A DNA stretch of 64,000 nt from Crocodylus rhombifer (Eukaryota > Chordata > Crocodylia > Crocodylidae). This document shows, in pieces, positions 11,972-23,523 of this stretch. The stretch's first letter is position 1; the number at the start of each line of letters is the position of its first letter. The stretch is taken from positions 1,212,365-1,276,364 of the forward strand of contig JAVSML010000027.1 in the NCBI GenBank assembly GCA_038503035.1, written 5' to 3'. Position numbers and translations under genes: made by a program. The notes under the pieces were generated by a model. It was not told the origin of the DNA. It saw nothing but the letters and a program-made list of their open reading frames with translations, and made no database searches.

Positions 11972-12029
11972 AATTAAAAACAACCGAAGCATTTAAAAAC
12001 AACCAGAGCAATTAAAAACAACCATAGCA
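11972..12029. repeat. Short tandem repeat, three ~19-bp units
   Basis: Three imperfect copies of ATTAAAAACAACCGAAGC lie at 11972-11990, 11991-12010 and 12011-12029. They sit directly upstream, on the minus strand, of the exon-like segment, where an intron branch region would be. Confidence 0.7.
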
Positions 12030-13146
12030 CCAACAGTTTAGTCTGGGAGCATTTTAATTTCTTTGATCAAGATGTGAACAGTGACAAAATGTGCAAGTCA
12101 CATAAGCACGAACCCATCCAAAACCCAGCAAATGTAGTTAAGGGCTTCCAAAGCACTCAAACATGAAAAATCCTTTACATTGCTGAGTCAAAAAGTCATG
12201 TGAAATAAAAAAAACACCAAGGGTTTTTGTTTCTTTCTAGCGCATGAATAAATCTAAAAAATATTATGGTATGATTCTATTTTTAAAAGGATCCAGATTT
12301 CATCACTGTCACAAAACATACTCAAATCCTGCCCAAACTTGAAACCCTCCATAGAATGGATTTCCTGATGTGACCAAGCTATACTTGATGTCAGACCAGA
12401 CTGAGGCAATAAAAGCAGCTTTAATCCACATTGTTTTTTACCCAGTCCAGGAATAGTCTAATGCAGCATATTAAGTGAAAACAGTCTTCAGCACCAAGCA
12501 TGAAATGCAGTTACACAGCTGTATAACTGCAGTTTTTGGCACTTACACAATTAGCAGTCCTGTTCTACTTGTAGCATGAGTAGGCAAGCAGTGGGCTCTG
12601 CTCTGGCTGTTCACATGTACCTAGAAAGCATACGTTTGGGTATTATTTCTATTCTTCCTTTTCGAGTTGAGATAATGCATCTTGCATTAAATACACATTG
12701 CCTAAATGGATTGAGATCAGTATGGAAGTTTCTGCCTCATTGGCAAGAATGGTACAAACCAGAACATAGAACCACCTTCATCTGATGCCAGCAGCCATCT
12801 CACTAAGCCACCCACCCTCTAGCTTGCTTTCTATCTCCAGGACCTACACAGCTCCCTTTTACAAATGCTTAGGTGGTCAGCTTCAATGGGAAGGCTAAAT
12901 AATGGCTAACCTGTTAGAAAACTATTTTGGAAAGTAGGAAGGTTGTAAATTCTAATCTGGGGGGGAGGTATAATCTAGGCCTACCACTTCCTGGACAAGT
13001 ACCCAAACTATTAGGCTATTGGGCTAACACATGGCAGGATGCCCCTTCCTCCTTTGGCATCTACCATCTGCTAATTATGCCTTTTTTCTGGCCACAGCTT
13101 TGGGACTTAGCTTGCCCAGGCATACATGACTGGTTAGAGAGCAGTT
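12030..13146. other. Mostly unannotated; SINE-like patch
   Basis: No gene-like frame. A degraded tRNA-like SINE head may lie at about 12893-12960 (AATGGCTAACCTGTTAGAAA, then GGTTGTAAATTCTAA). The rest shows no structure by eye. Confidence 0.35.
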
Positions 13147-13154
13147 TTCTAGAT

Positions 13155-13508
13155 CAGTGGTCTCCAAAGTGGGGTGCGCGCACCCCAGAGAGTGCACAAG
13201 ATGATCCATTTGGGTGCGGGAAGATAATATTAAAACTTCTATTTATAGTTATTTTTTATCTAAAATAATAAGAAAGAAATTAAGCTTTACTAATATTTAA
13301 TATACGGATTGACACTGGTGCCCTCACTCGGTCCTTATGTCAGACGGTCATGAGATATCCTGAGGGAAGAGTGGGAGTTCCACAACGCAGAGGGGTTGAC
13401 AGTGGCACCCTCAGTGGTGCCCCCAGTAAATATACATATACTGGGGGTGTGTGCTCAAAAATTTTTTACTGATAGGGGTGCACGATCAAAAAAGTTTGGA
13501 GACCACTG
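13155..13508. mobile_element. hAT-type MITE with 8-bp target duplication
   Basis: The ends CAGTGGTCTCCAAAGT and, read inward from the right, CAGTGGTCTCCAAACT form a 16-bp terminal inverted repeat with one mismatch. The flanks TTCTAGAT (13147-13154) and TTCTAGAC (13509-13516) are an 8-bp duplication with one mismatch, diagnostic of hAT transposition. The tips are of the Charlie type. The element is 354 bp long and encodes no transposase. Confidence 0.9.
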
Positions 13509-14508
13509 TTCTAGACATGTTCAGTTACCATATGAGAACACTTGCACGTCCACACAGCATGTGGACAAGGAGTGCCAATTGTGTGTAAGAGCCCAAAAAA
13601 GCAGTTACATGGCTGCATAATTGCCAATAGGATTCTGCCCTAAGTGCCAGCATAGGAAATTAGTATGGAACAGCTAGTGTGCTCTGTATTCAGAACCTAG
13701 CATATACAGTGCTATCCTTCCTGCATACATGAGCCCTGAGCTTTTGAGATTAAAGACACTAAAAATAGATATACTACCCCTGTGACAAAGTTGTTTTTAC
13801 TGAGAGAGAAGCCCACGTACATCATTTTTCTGGTTGTTTGAGAAAGAGTTTATGGGTTTGTTCCATTGCTGTTCAGCCTACTGAGGGCTTTGGCAGGGGA
13901 GAGTATTTTAATGAATTCCATGGGTGTTGCTGTTTGTTTGGTTTGGCCTTTCACAGCCACCCAAACCAAACTGCAGGGAAACTTGTATCCACATTGTTGT
14001 TTAGGCATATCTCTGTGTAGTACTGTGCTCATTATCCTGAAAATCATCTAGTGGCAGTGACTCCAATTATACAGAATATATCCAAAAGCAGTCATTAACA
14101 ATATAAAAAAAAATATGCAATGGTATATTCTTAGCTTGTCAAGCAGCAATTTTTCATTAGAATGCTAATGTTGTTTGAGAATTAATAACGTGCCATAAAA
14201 GCAAAAATTCTACAGATTTCTGGGTCTTATCTTTCTCCTAGAATGCTCATAGGAGGCCAAAGAAAAGAAATAAACCTCACATACACCCTTAATTTATATC
14301 CTAAAAGGTTCTTTATCATAGACAATTATTTATTCTTAATTTTTTCCCCAAGTAATAATAATGAGAAGTGAGTCCTTGAATAGTGGAGATTGCAGAGGAA
14401 TTAGAAGCTGTAGTTAAAACTAGTCTCTAAAACTTCTCCTATAATTTTGCATGAATAAAGGCTACATGTCTAAATGCAATTAGGTAAATATGTTAAATTA
14501 GTCACTAT

Positions 14509-14854
14509 GGCCTCCTACACATGTGCAGAGCCTGCTCCAATGCACTGAAAATCCAGTGTGTTGATTAATCAAGTCTGCTGGAGCATGAAAATTGAAGCAC
14601 TCCAGCAGCCTTCCATATCACATGTATCAGCCTCACCACATATCTCCTTGCTGAAAAACTGGCAGTGGGGCACTTTGAAATAAAACACACTCAACGAACT
14701 TTAGTTCAAAATGCACCACTACCATTTTTTCAGGGCAGGGACATGAGGTGATGCTGATATATATGATGAGCATGCACTTGTAATTAGCATGGCTCACTAA
14801 CTAAAGCGCCCAGTGCCGCATCCCACAACATGTGTAAAAATGCCTATGTAAACA
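14509..14854. repeat. Diverged relative of the adjacent MITE
   Basis: CTGCTGGAGCATGAAAATTG, CACTCCAGCAGCC, a CATGTATCAGCCTCACCACA stretch and a later CTAAAGCGCC segment parallel parts of the element at 14855-15468 (there CTGCTGGAGCATGGCAATTG and CTCCAGCAACC). It looks like an older second copy lying head to tail beside it. Ends not determined. Confidence 0.4.
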
Positions 14855-15468
14855 CTGGGCACATCTACATGTGCATTAAAACAGGTACCTTTATTGGAAG
14901 ATACTAGGAAAATGCACATTAGTCCATCTTAATGCACATTAACTAAAAAGCACCGGGCACCTACACACGAGTGCTGAGGCTGCTCTGACACACTTGAGTT
15001 CATATTGAGTCTGCTGGAGCATGGCAATTGCCATGCTCCAGCAACCTCCTGCATCTCATCTATCAGTGTCCCCACACTTAAAAATCCTGGGAGGTGTGCT
15101 TGACCCATAGTTCATTGAACCAGCTTTAGTCAAGTGCCCCCACCACCACTTTAAAGTGTGGGGACACTGATCTGGGAGATGTGGTGGCACTTTGATCAGA
15201 GTGGTTCTGAGAGCCCCTCTAATTAAAGCACTATCCCCCACCACTGGAGCACATGTAAAAGTGATCACTGTTTTTAGTGATGCTTTAATGTGCATTAGCT
15301 TATTTTAATGTGAATTAGTGAAAGCACGCATTTTTAAAGTGACACTTTAATGTGCATTAGCCTATTTTAATGTGCACTAGCGAAAGCGCATGGGTTTTTT
15401 AATAATGTTTTAATGTGCATTAAAATAAGCTAATGTGCATTGAAGTGCACATGTAGACATGGCCACTG
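14855..15468. mobile_element. MITE with 'acatctacatgtgca' inverted ends
   Basis: The left end CTGGGCACATCTACATGTGC and the right end, read inward, CAGTGGCCATGTCTACATGT form imperfect terminal inverted repeats. The interior holds a perfect 32-bp palindrome (15012-15043), a second hairpin (GTCCCCACACTTAAA near 15067 against TTTAAAGTGTGGGGACACTG near 15150), and two tandem ~60-bp units rich in TTAATGTGCATTAG (about 15275-15392). There is no coding capacity. It belongs to the same loose family as 16480-16982 and 36220-36418. Confidence 0.65.
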
Positions 15469-15743
15469 ATAATTAGGACTGAACCTGAGGATCCTCCTCA
15501 AGAGCTTAATCACTGTGAGCCATACCACCTCAACTATAACTTTACCTTTATATTTTGTTTTCTTGTTTGCTGAGAGAAGGCTTTTCAAGTTGCTTGTGTC
15601 TCCTTCTGGGCTTGGGTCTTATCAGGGGCAGTAGAGACAGGCAGTGGGGTGCTGAAAAGAGGAATAGAAAATGGTGGTATTTCTTGTATCTGACTTCCTA
15701 TGCCTGTAACTCTCATATGCTGCATAAATTCTAAATACACTTT

Positions 15744-15880
15744 TAAGAAGGGCTAGGCTAGGAGGTGAATGAGGCACTATTGGGGTCGTTTGACCCCAGT
15801 ACTCTTTCCTGCCATGGCAGGGGGTTGGACTAGATGATCTGCTCAGCTCCCTTCTGACCCTAGAAACTATGAAACTATGC
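15744..15880 (+). mobile_element. CR1 LINE 3' tail fragment, sense strand
   Basis: The plus strand reads GGGGTTGGACTAGATGATCT, then GACCCTAGAAACTATGAAAC, the typical CR1 3' untranslated end with its short terminal repeat. This copy runs in the plus direction, opposite to the other CR1 tails in the window. Confidence 0.75.
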
Positions 15881-16479
15881 ACTATTGTCCTCAGACCCAG
15901 AAGTTCAGCAAACCCTCCAGGTTTAGGCTGGACTGTGGCCAAATGTCATACTTAAGGACTCTCAGTATGGATGGTTGCTACGTACTGGCTTCCGGGTGGC
16001 CTCAAGGTAACTATTAGCATAGAAATAGCCACAGTTACAGATACTAACATGCAAATCTTGCAGATGCAATATTTATGAAAATGTGGCTTTATAGCTCTAT
16101 ACACAATTTCTTTCACCTGATAGTTCTATTACCTTCCAAGTTTACTGCTCAGTTCCTCCAAATTTTCAATATCATTAACACTTCCATTGCTTGAATACCT
16201 ATCTTCAGCATTATAGTGATATTTTACTGGGCTATTTTTCTAAATATATCATTAGTGCTAATAATATGTTAATGTCACTTATTATTATTTTTTGCTCTCT
16301 GACCCCTGCATCCCATTTTTCTGCTTATTCAAACAAAAGTACTTGATAGACTAGAGAAGATAAAAAGAATAATGGCCATTCATTCAATTTTTCTCCTTTT
16401 TAGTCAGCTTTGAGTAGAACTCAGTCTTCAAGACCTTTGGCTGTATATTAGAGAATCAAATCCATCACTGTATGATTAA

Positions 16480-16982
16480 GGGGGTGCATCTACACAAGAC
16501 TTTTTACTGAGCAGTAGTGCAGTTTACTGCATAGTAAGTCTGCACATCTGCATGTGTACACACTTACTGCACAGGAAATCATGCTACTCATGACAAAATT
16601 TGCTACCTGCAAATGCAAGTAGCAAATTTACTCACAAGTAGTTACAGTGTAGTTACTCACATGTAGATGCCAACTAGGAGGAAATTTGTAAGTAAACTGC
16701 TCTGAGATCAAATGCTCATGTAGACACACCCAGGAGGCACATCTATATGATTCACCCACTGCACAGTTGTTACTGAGCCATCTGGGTGTGTCTACTGAGC
16801 CACTCACTGTGCTATTGCTTAAGCAAGTACTAAATGACTGATGCCACATGGTTTTTTTTAGCCGCTACTTGTTACTACTGTGCAGTAGTGTTGCCGTCAC
16901 AGTTGCTACCGTGCCATAGCAACAAGCTATAGCACCATAGCTCATTGCTATGGCACCATAGTTTCTTGTGTAGGTGCTCCCA
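16480..16982. mobile_element. MITE with 'gcatctacacaaga' inverted ends
   Basis: The left tip GGGGTGCATCTACACAAGAC and the right tip, read inward, TGGGAGCACCTACACAAGAA form the terminal inverted repeat. Subterminal sequence repeats short motifs such as GCAGTAGT, CATAGCAAC and CTATGGCACCATAG in both orientations. No frame of note; the 73-residue minus frame (16849-16628) is a by-product. Confidence 0.6.
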
Positions 16983-17964
16983 GTGAGTATGAAATTTCTC
17001 AAAAGCATCTACCACCTTTTTATAAAGCCTTTCCAATATTATTTCCTTTCAATATATACTACAGTTATAGAAAGTAATACATACCTCTTAAGAATTTCTT
17101 TAAAACTACAGCATTAATAAATAAAACCACATAATCACCTATTCAAAGTCAGCTTAGCTGTACTGAAATTCATGGAGTTATGCCAATATACAACTGCTGA
17201 GGATCTGGCTCATAGAGTCTAATCTATCCACCAGAACACACTATTAATAACTTTTTAATTCCTGTTATGATATGTGCTATCATTTGTAAACAGTCACCCA
17301 GCTTTCAGATTTCTTTATCCAGTGATGAGTCTTTTAGGTAATTCCCTAAAGATGTATTAGAGAAACATGAAATCAAAGCTGATTGACTCCTATAAAGAAC
17401 TCTTTTAAAGCAGAACACATGCTGACATGGCTCAATGAACTCTGGTTATGGTTTAAGCACATGCCTCTCAAATGATTTGGTGGGGAACGGAAACCCTCTT
17501 ATTTCATAGGATTTGGAAAACACTGCAAGCATGCTGTATTTCATAAAGGTATTTCATTAGCCTCTTCATTAGCTGACATTACCTTCCACAAAATAACGTT
17601 CTCCTGTTTACTCTAATTGTGCAATGAGTAATGAACCCTTAATAGTGATATATTAACATATTAACTTCTAACTTATAATGTTGAAGTACACCATATTTAT
17701 TGATGTCATGTCACTGCTAATTTTCCTTTTACACTGAATTTGACATTATTAATTTAGGACCCAATCCTATGAGAAGAGCTGAACATCATAGTTCTTTTTA
17801 TATAGTCAGCATACCCAGAAGTATTTGTAGGATTGGGCCTTTAATTTCTTGTTCTAAATTGTCACTTGCATTTTTTAAACAATTATTATTTCCCTTATTT
17901 CCCTGTTACCCTTATTCATGCAGAATTGTATATAGGAACTACCATAATGGTTAATACTTATTGT

Positions 17965-19490
17965 TCATCTAGTTCAGTATCCTGATCTCTGATAGCTGTC
18001 TGCAACAGATACCTTTCAAAAAAAGGTGCAAGTATCCTGTATTACACAAGTAGGGGTAATTTCTCCATGAAGCTCTCATTCTAACCACTAAAATTTGGAG
18101 ACTGGCTTAATCTTTGAATCGTGAGGTTTTACCATTTCCAAAACTCTTTGTAATAGCTGCTATAACTCTTTAGATTATATATTATTATTAACATATAATC
18201 CCTGTTTGAATTTCATTTAGTTCTTGGCTTTGATGACATTTTGGAGCAATGTGTTTGACAGCATAATTACACGTTGAGTGAAAAAAGTATTTTGTCTCAT
18301 CTGTTTTTTGAACTTGTTGCTTGCTTCCCAGTTTCATTAAATGCCCCCTTTTTCTTGTGCTGTGAAGCAAGGAGAACATGCACTCCAGTTCTATCTTTAT
18401 GCTACTCATTGAACAAAAGTTTTAACTGAATTGCCTACAGAGATGTAGACGTACCTTTCCTGAGCTGAGACAGTTAATTTAGAACCTTGTAAGGTGCCTG
18501 AGTACTTCAAGTTTCTCTCGCAACTGCGTAATTCTTTGCTTTTCTTAACTCTGAACTTCACCTCAATTTGTGTTGTCTGTTCACCTAATTCAAATAACTC
18601 TCTGAAGACCCTTGTAGTCTTATCTGGAGTTTATCAATCTAAATATATCTGTAGCTGTTTGCAAATTGTACTACCTCAGTGCTCACCCACATTCCCAAAT
18701 AATTAAAAAACAGAGTGAAAAATATGGGACCTATAACTGATCCTTGAGGACCCCACCATTATCTTTTTGTCATGACTGAAGTTGCTACTTGTTTCTACAA
18801 TCTTTCCTTTTATCCATTTATTTTCATAAACTTTTCTAATACTAATAACCAAATCTTAGTAATACTCAATACTTATTATCACCCCAGGAACATTTAGTTT
18901 TTTAGTAGCTTTCTGTAAGGGACCTTGTGAAAGGCCTTTGAAAGTTTAAATCAGTGATTTTCAATGAGGGTGCCACCATGTTAGTATTGTTAGGTGTGTA
19001 AATGTGATTCATAAGATAAACCCTGAGATACCAAATACAAATTCATAGTGTTAAAAACATTCTGACCTGTTGTGGTCATTCTAAGTTCTTTGCAACAGAT
19101 GAATTACTTTACTATTTTTGTCTGGTCAAAAAAATGAGTAAAAACTATGAGCTTGCATTTTCCCATGGATTGCCTTGAGTCTAGCGAGGGGTGCCTTGCA
19201 TCTAAAAATTTGAGAAACACTGATTTAAAAACATTATTTTAACAGATGTTCCTTTTTGCACTACTCAGTATATTGATGGAATTCTGAGAGCTTAATTTTC
19301 CATTGACCAAAACCACATTGGTTTAATCCTTATTACAATATGATCTCCCACGTTTTTACTTTTTTATGATCATTTCAACCAATTTAACAGGCAGATTTAA
19401 GGCTATCAACCTCAAATTCTCTCCGTTTTTAAAAATAAGGGTATGGTATCTGCTATCATTCAATCCTTTCATACAGTGGCTGTTTTTAAT
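17965..19490 (-). mobile_element. Old CR1/L3-like LINE, reverse orientation
   Basis: The plus strand carries, in order, segments that match the reverse complement of CR1-type ORF2: GTTCATCTAGTTCAGTATCC at 17965, CCCCCTTTTTCTTGTGCTGT near 18345, CTGATCCTTGAGGACCCCAC near 18739, and GGGACCTTGTGAAAGGCCTT near 18919. Conserved order over about 1.5 kb makes chance unlikely. All frames are shattered and it is much more diverged than the copy at 39957. A hAT element is inserted at 18952-19222. The outer limits are approximate. Confidence 0.6.
18952..19222. mobile_element. hAT-type MITE inserted in an old LINE
   Basis: The ends CAGTGATTTTCAATGAGGGT and, read inward from the right, CAGTGTTTCTCAAATTTTTA form a hAT-type terminal inverted repeat. 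The flanks GTTTAAAT and ATTTAAAA match at six of eight positions, a plausible decayed 8-bp duplication. LINE sequence continues on both sides, so the element landed in the LINE. Confidence 0.75.
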
Positions 19491-20952
19491 GAGTATTTTA
19501 CCCACAACTAGTTTGCGAATGACTTAGTCATACTTGTGAATAGTAATTTATACAACTATGCCTCATGACTTTAACTGAACTGTTCATGTGAATAACTGCC
19601 TGATAGTGTAACTATGGTATTCATAGTACCCCTCAGTGTTTATTCCCATTTGAGAAATTCTGATCACCCTGCACTGAATACTATTGCTGAACTCTATGAA
19701 CACAGTCACCATTACGGATAGAACTGCTGCTACTGCTCGGTTCATAGTACTACTCAATATCAAAGGATATCTCTGACATAAATTGGGCCACTAACAGCAG
19801 AAAGTACTATTTAATCTAAGCAAGAGTGGTAGAATGAGCTCTGAAGTAGCATCTTCATTTTAATTGTATATCATGACTATTGTATAACTTAAATGAAAGA
19901 AATGGGACACAGTGTCCAAGACTGGATATCAACAGATGAAATAAAAGTCTTTGCATTGAGATATTTGGCTTTGAATGTTGTTCATCTGAGAGAAATGCTA
20001 GTCCAGAACCATATTTGCGTTTGTTATGCAAGTATTGCTGCAAGAGGGTTTATGAGTGCAGAAGAGAGATGTAACATATGGAGGGGCTGGCTGGCATGGA
20101 TTCCCTGGTGTGGTGGTTAGATTCTTTAGTTTGAAAAGGCATGCTTTTAAAATTCATTGGAAAACTATAAAATGCACATTCAGTCTGCCAAGTAGTGCTG
20201 TATTTAAAAAGAATAATAATTATGAAATGGAATCAAATATTTTAACATCTAATACAGTTTTAGGCTTAAAATAATTATAGTTTAAGTCTATATGCTACTC
20301 AAACATTAAAAGTTGAATTAATTTTCAATATTGTCACACAGTGTATGTCATCAAACCTAATTAATTCCTTTGTATTCTTAAAAAAAATAAATATCTGGGC
20401 TTTTCTTCCTTCAATTGTTTATCATTTGCCAAATCGTCTCTTTCACAGGGCACAAGAACCTCAAATTCCATAGTGACACTAAGCTGACATTCACAAATTA
20501 TTCCTACCAAAAAGTCTTCTGCAGTGGGACTGAGACTTATTCAAAAACTACTGAAGTCAGTGAGACTATATCCACTAAATTTTAGTGGTCTTTGAATCAG
20601 CCCCTCTGGCTAACAAAGCATCTATACATCCCTTTCCCATACAATCCACTTACCTGATATTCAGAGGGCAGTTACTCAGCACTGACTAGAAAGAATCAAG
20701 CCTCTCAAACATCTCAGATTAGACAATGAAAAACTGAGCTGCCTCAAGGTAGTAGTCACATGAAAAGCATGCAGTCCTGAAGATCATGCAAGTAAAATAA
20801 GGATTCCAATCTAACTTACACACCTGAGCCTTGTGACTGTAGTAGATGTTCTACCTCAAGTAATATGGGCCAATGGAGCTGTCTGGATGTGCAGAGAGGG
20901 ATATCCTGAACATGACTGGAAATTTTTCTTACCTGTGCAATGGGGAGTCCTG
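19491..20952. other. No recognisable feature
   Basis: AT-rich flank between the old LINE and the retrovirus. No gene-like frame, splice-bounded exon or clear repeat was found. Confidence 0.45.
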
Positions 20953-20957
20953 GGAGG
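20953..20957. repeat. Retroviral target duplication, 3' side
   Basis: GGAGG sits immediately outside the 3' LTR end and matches GGAGG at 27825-27829 just outside the 5' LTR start. Five base pairs is within the 4-6 bp range made by retroviral integrases. Confidence 0.75.
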
Positions 20958-21231
20958 TGTGCAGGGCATGAGCCAGGTTGTGACTATTGCCCCGGTGGGT
21001 TCTATCCTCTGATGTTAGTTTGTGAGAGGGAGAGGTAGACTCATAAAGGTTCCGGAAAATTTGATTTGATTTCTTACTTATGCACCACCGCTGTGGATGT
21101 GGCTGCCCAGGCAGTTACACTTGCATCTGTCCTGGTTTGGGTGAGGGACGAACGAACAGAAAACAGAACGATGAATCCGAGACCGAAAATGATGATGGAT
21201 GAATGGTTGATATATGAGATAAGAGATACCC
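20958..21231 (-). repeat. 3' LTR remnant (R-U5 part only)
   Basis: These 274 bp match 27218-27491 base for base apart from ten differences, all transitions and mostly at CpG sites. The end next to the host flank carries the ...TGCACA tip on the minus strand. Identity stops abruptly at 21231, where env sequence begins. The corresponding 333 bp of the 5' LTR (27492-27824), which hold the TATA box and U3, have no counterpart here. Confidence 0.9.
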
Positions 21232-21392
21232 ATGTTAGCCAGCTTCTCTACCACTTCCGTCAAAAGAACAATGCGGCTCATGGTACGCATGGAGCCGAAA
21301 TAAGGGAAATACACTGCGACTCTGTCTCCAGACGTCATGAGGGTCCAAGCTCTGTCCTGATCAGGATTCGACATGAGGGAACGCTTGACCCG
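21078..21392 (-). pseudogene. Env transmembrane subunit start, fused to LTR
   Basis: In a different frame from the main env frame, a basic R-V-K-R motif is encoded at 21392-21381, the kind of site where host furin separates surface and transmembrane subunits. The frame then runs about 50 codons, to about 21232, and passes directly into LTR sequence, ending at 21078. The heptad-repeat region, the CX6CC motif and the membrane anchor expected of a transmembrane subunit are absent. So env is separated from this piece by a frame change and then cut off by the deletion that also removed the LTR's U3. The product could not anchor or fuse. Confidence 0.55.
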
Positions 21393-22462
21393 GGGGAACG
21401 AGTGTAATTGCTCAGGGTGAAGTCAGGGCTCCATATATAGGCCGAAACTAAAACATAAGACGTGTTCAACTCATGGGGGGGTGAACGCAACACAGTGGAC
21501 TGATTTAAATTTAGCCAAAGCCAGCCAGGTGGCAACAAGGATGTCGCTTCTGACTTGGGAGTCTCGGGACACCTTAAGGGGGCAGTCATTAAACCCCCAT
21601 AATTTATCCCATACCCACGGATAAGGTCATGCACAGAGAGCGTCAGATCGATGTTGGCTGCTGCTTTATAACCCATCTGAGAAAGGCAGGCATGATTACA
21701 TGTAGCTAAGCCAGCACCATAACAACATATGGAATTGATTGTTAACATGGGTTTACTAGCGCCCGTAGACATTCCGAACGTGGTGGCAGACCAATCCTGC
21801 GCCTGATTACAACACACCCTTAGGCCCCATAAAGCCGACAGGAGGGCTCTAGCTCCCAATGGATAAGCACGTTGGAAAACAGGGTTAGGGCCCTGTGCCC
21901 ACTTCCCCCTTCCCTCTTGCACCAAGAAGTGAACTGCCATTATAAGGTCCCCGAGCAGATCACTATTATTCAGGGTTTTTAAATTGAAATTAAAGGCCAT
22001 TAACATGGCACTCAAATTAGTATGGCAAGTTATATGATTGGGCGGTGCCAGCTGTGGGGAACCTGTCCAGATGTATGGCCAGTCTTGTTTGGCGTCCACA
22101 GAAGACAGAGTGGTCATGACCTGTGGTTGTTCAATGATGCTTGGTCTCGAGATGGCACAAGTGCTGGGATCAAAAAGATGTTTACAATTCTGCATGGAAC
22201 AGTTGGGGTGAGCGACCGAAAGCATCAAACGCAACCCATTACTGCCAACGGGTTCCGGAAAACACAGTCTATACTTGGTGCCATTGACTCTGGTGTCGTC
22301 GCCTTCTTGCTCAAGATATTCGGCAGCCAGTAGGCTCATCACGTCCAGGAAGGTGTTTCCGGTTGTCGGGATTGACGGGGATCGCACGTCAGTTGACACA
22401 ACAAAAGTGAAGTTACACATGATTAGAAGATTAACTGGAGATCTCATCATTAGTATGAACAC
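21335..22462 (-). pseudogene. env: Retroviral env, surface subunit remnant
   Basis: A 375-codon frame starts 71 bp after the integrase stop. It opens with a hydrophobic signal-peptide-like stretch (about residues 1-24) and contains about seven N-X-S/T sites and many cysteines, as expected of a secreted surface glycoprotein. The segment LLPPGWLWLN, about 65 residues before the end, recalls a motif common in gamma-type Env proteins. No membrane anchor or fusion peptide is present in this frame; the cleavage-type basic motif lies in another frame just before the stop. Position after integrase and before the LTR supports the assignment. The receptor and the precise Env family cannot be told from sequence alone. 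Confidence 0.75.
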
Positions 22463-22533
22463 CTATAAGAAACAAGCAAAGAAATATTAACAGTAAAAAT
22501 TCAAACATTAAACAGTGATTAGGTGGATCTAAA

Positions 22534-23523
22534 TCATCTGGCTAGCCAATTGTGGTGGGCCAGGTAGGTCTTCGTGTCGGCTTGGACGTAGTAGGTGTTC
22601 GGGTACTGTCTGGTGCGACACACCATCGCCTCGAGTGGATCCGGGTGAGTCGCTCTTTCTGTAGGCAAGGTAAGCCACTCAGGCTCGTCGGGGGCGAATT
22701 TTGGCGTCCACAGCGGTCGTGGAGTGGGTGTGCACTCCTGCCACAGGTCTTTATTGGCATTCATATTGAGGAGGCATAGTTTCAGGTGTTGTTCCCATCC
22801 TTTAAATTTTCCATCATTGGCCAGCCGTAGTTTCTCCTTCAGGAGGCCAATGGCACGTTTGACAACCCTGTTGGATTGGGGGTGGTAGGGTAGGTGCAGG
22901 TGCCAATTGATATTGTGTTTGCGCATGAATGCTTGAAGCTTCTCACTGCCAAATGGCGGACCTCCATCACTGTGAATGCTTTTAGGTAGTTGCCAGTAGG
23001 AACCCACTGCAAGTAGCGCGCCGATGATCGCCCGGGCGTGAATGAGTGGGTGACAGGCTACCTGGCGTGTATCGAGGTCGACGATAATGAGACCTTTCGG
23101 GTGACTTTCTGCCCCAGGGAGGGGGCACATCAAATCCAGTTGCCACATCTTTCCTGGGGCAAAGAAAGTAGGGTTGAATGCTCCCTTCTCGTGACTGACT
23201 GGGTGAGCTTTCTCCTTTGCAAAAATATGGCACTGGCATGCAGCGTCCTCCCAATGCCACTTCCTAATGGCTTCTGGCTCTCCCCCCATCCTGATGCCAA
23301 CATTCACAGGCCCTTTTCGGCCCTGGGTGTCCCCAGTGCTAATGCAGCCAGCAGGTGAATGGTGAAACCTGGAGCATGGCGTCGACGGAGTATTCTTCAC
23401 ACGAGGGGTCCACGAGTACCCGGTCGATTTTTGCATGTACGGGATCGGTATCCAATCGGTGGGACCGAGTTTGTTTAATGGGAGCTCTTCAAACTCAGTG
23501 AGGAGTTCCTTATGCCATTCCAA
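22534..23523 (-). pseudogene. pol: Retroviral integrase, catalytic Glu lost
   Basis: A 329-codon frame covers the integrase. The N-terminal zinc region is degenerate (KWHWEDAACQC, about residues 89-99, CxC rather than CxxC). The catalytic core shows WQLD (Asp130) and HSDGGPPFG (Asp186). The third catalytic position, 36 residues after Asp186 in the DD35E spacing, is Lys222 in the segment HPQSNRVVKRAI, where the family has Glu. The C-terminal part runs to YLAHHNWLAR. In life the enzyme would join viral cDNA ends to host DNA; with Lys in the active site it should be inactive. The first ~50 codons overlap the RNase H fragment in another frame. Confidence 0.9.

Noticed and set aside
21428..21440. 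GGCCTATATATGG as a TATA box of the 3' LTR
   Set aside because: It lies inside the env coding frame and is not in the region shared by the two LTR copies.
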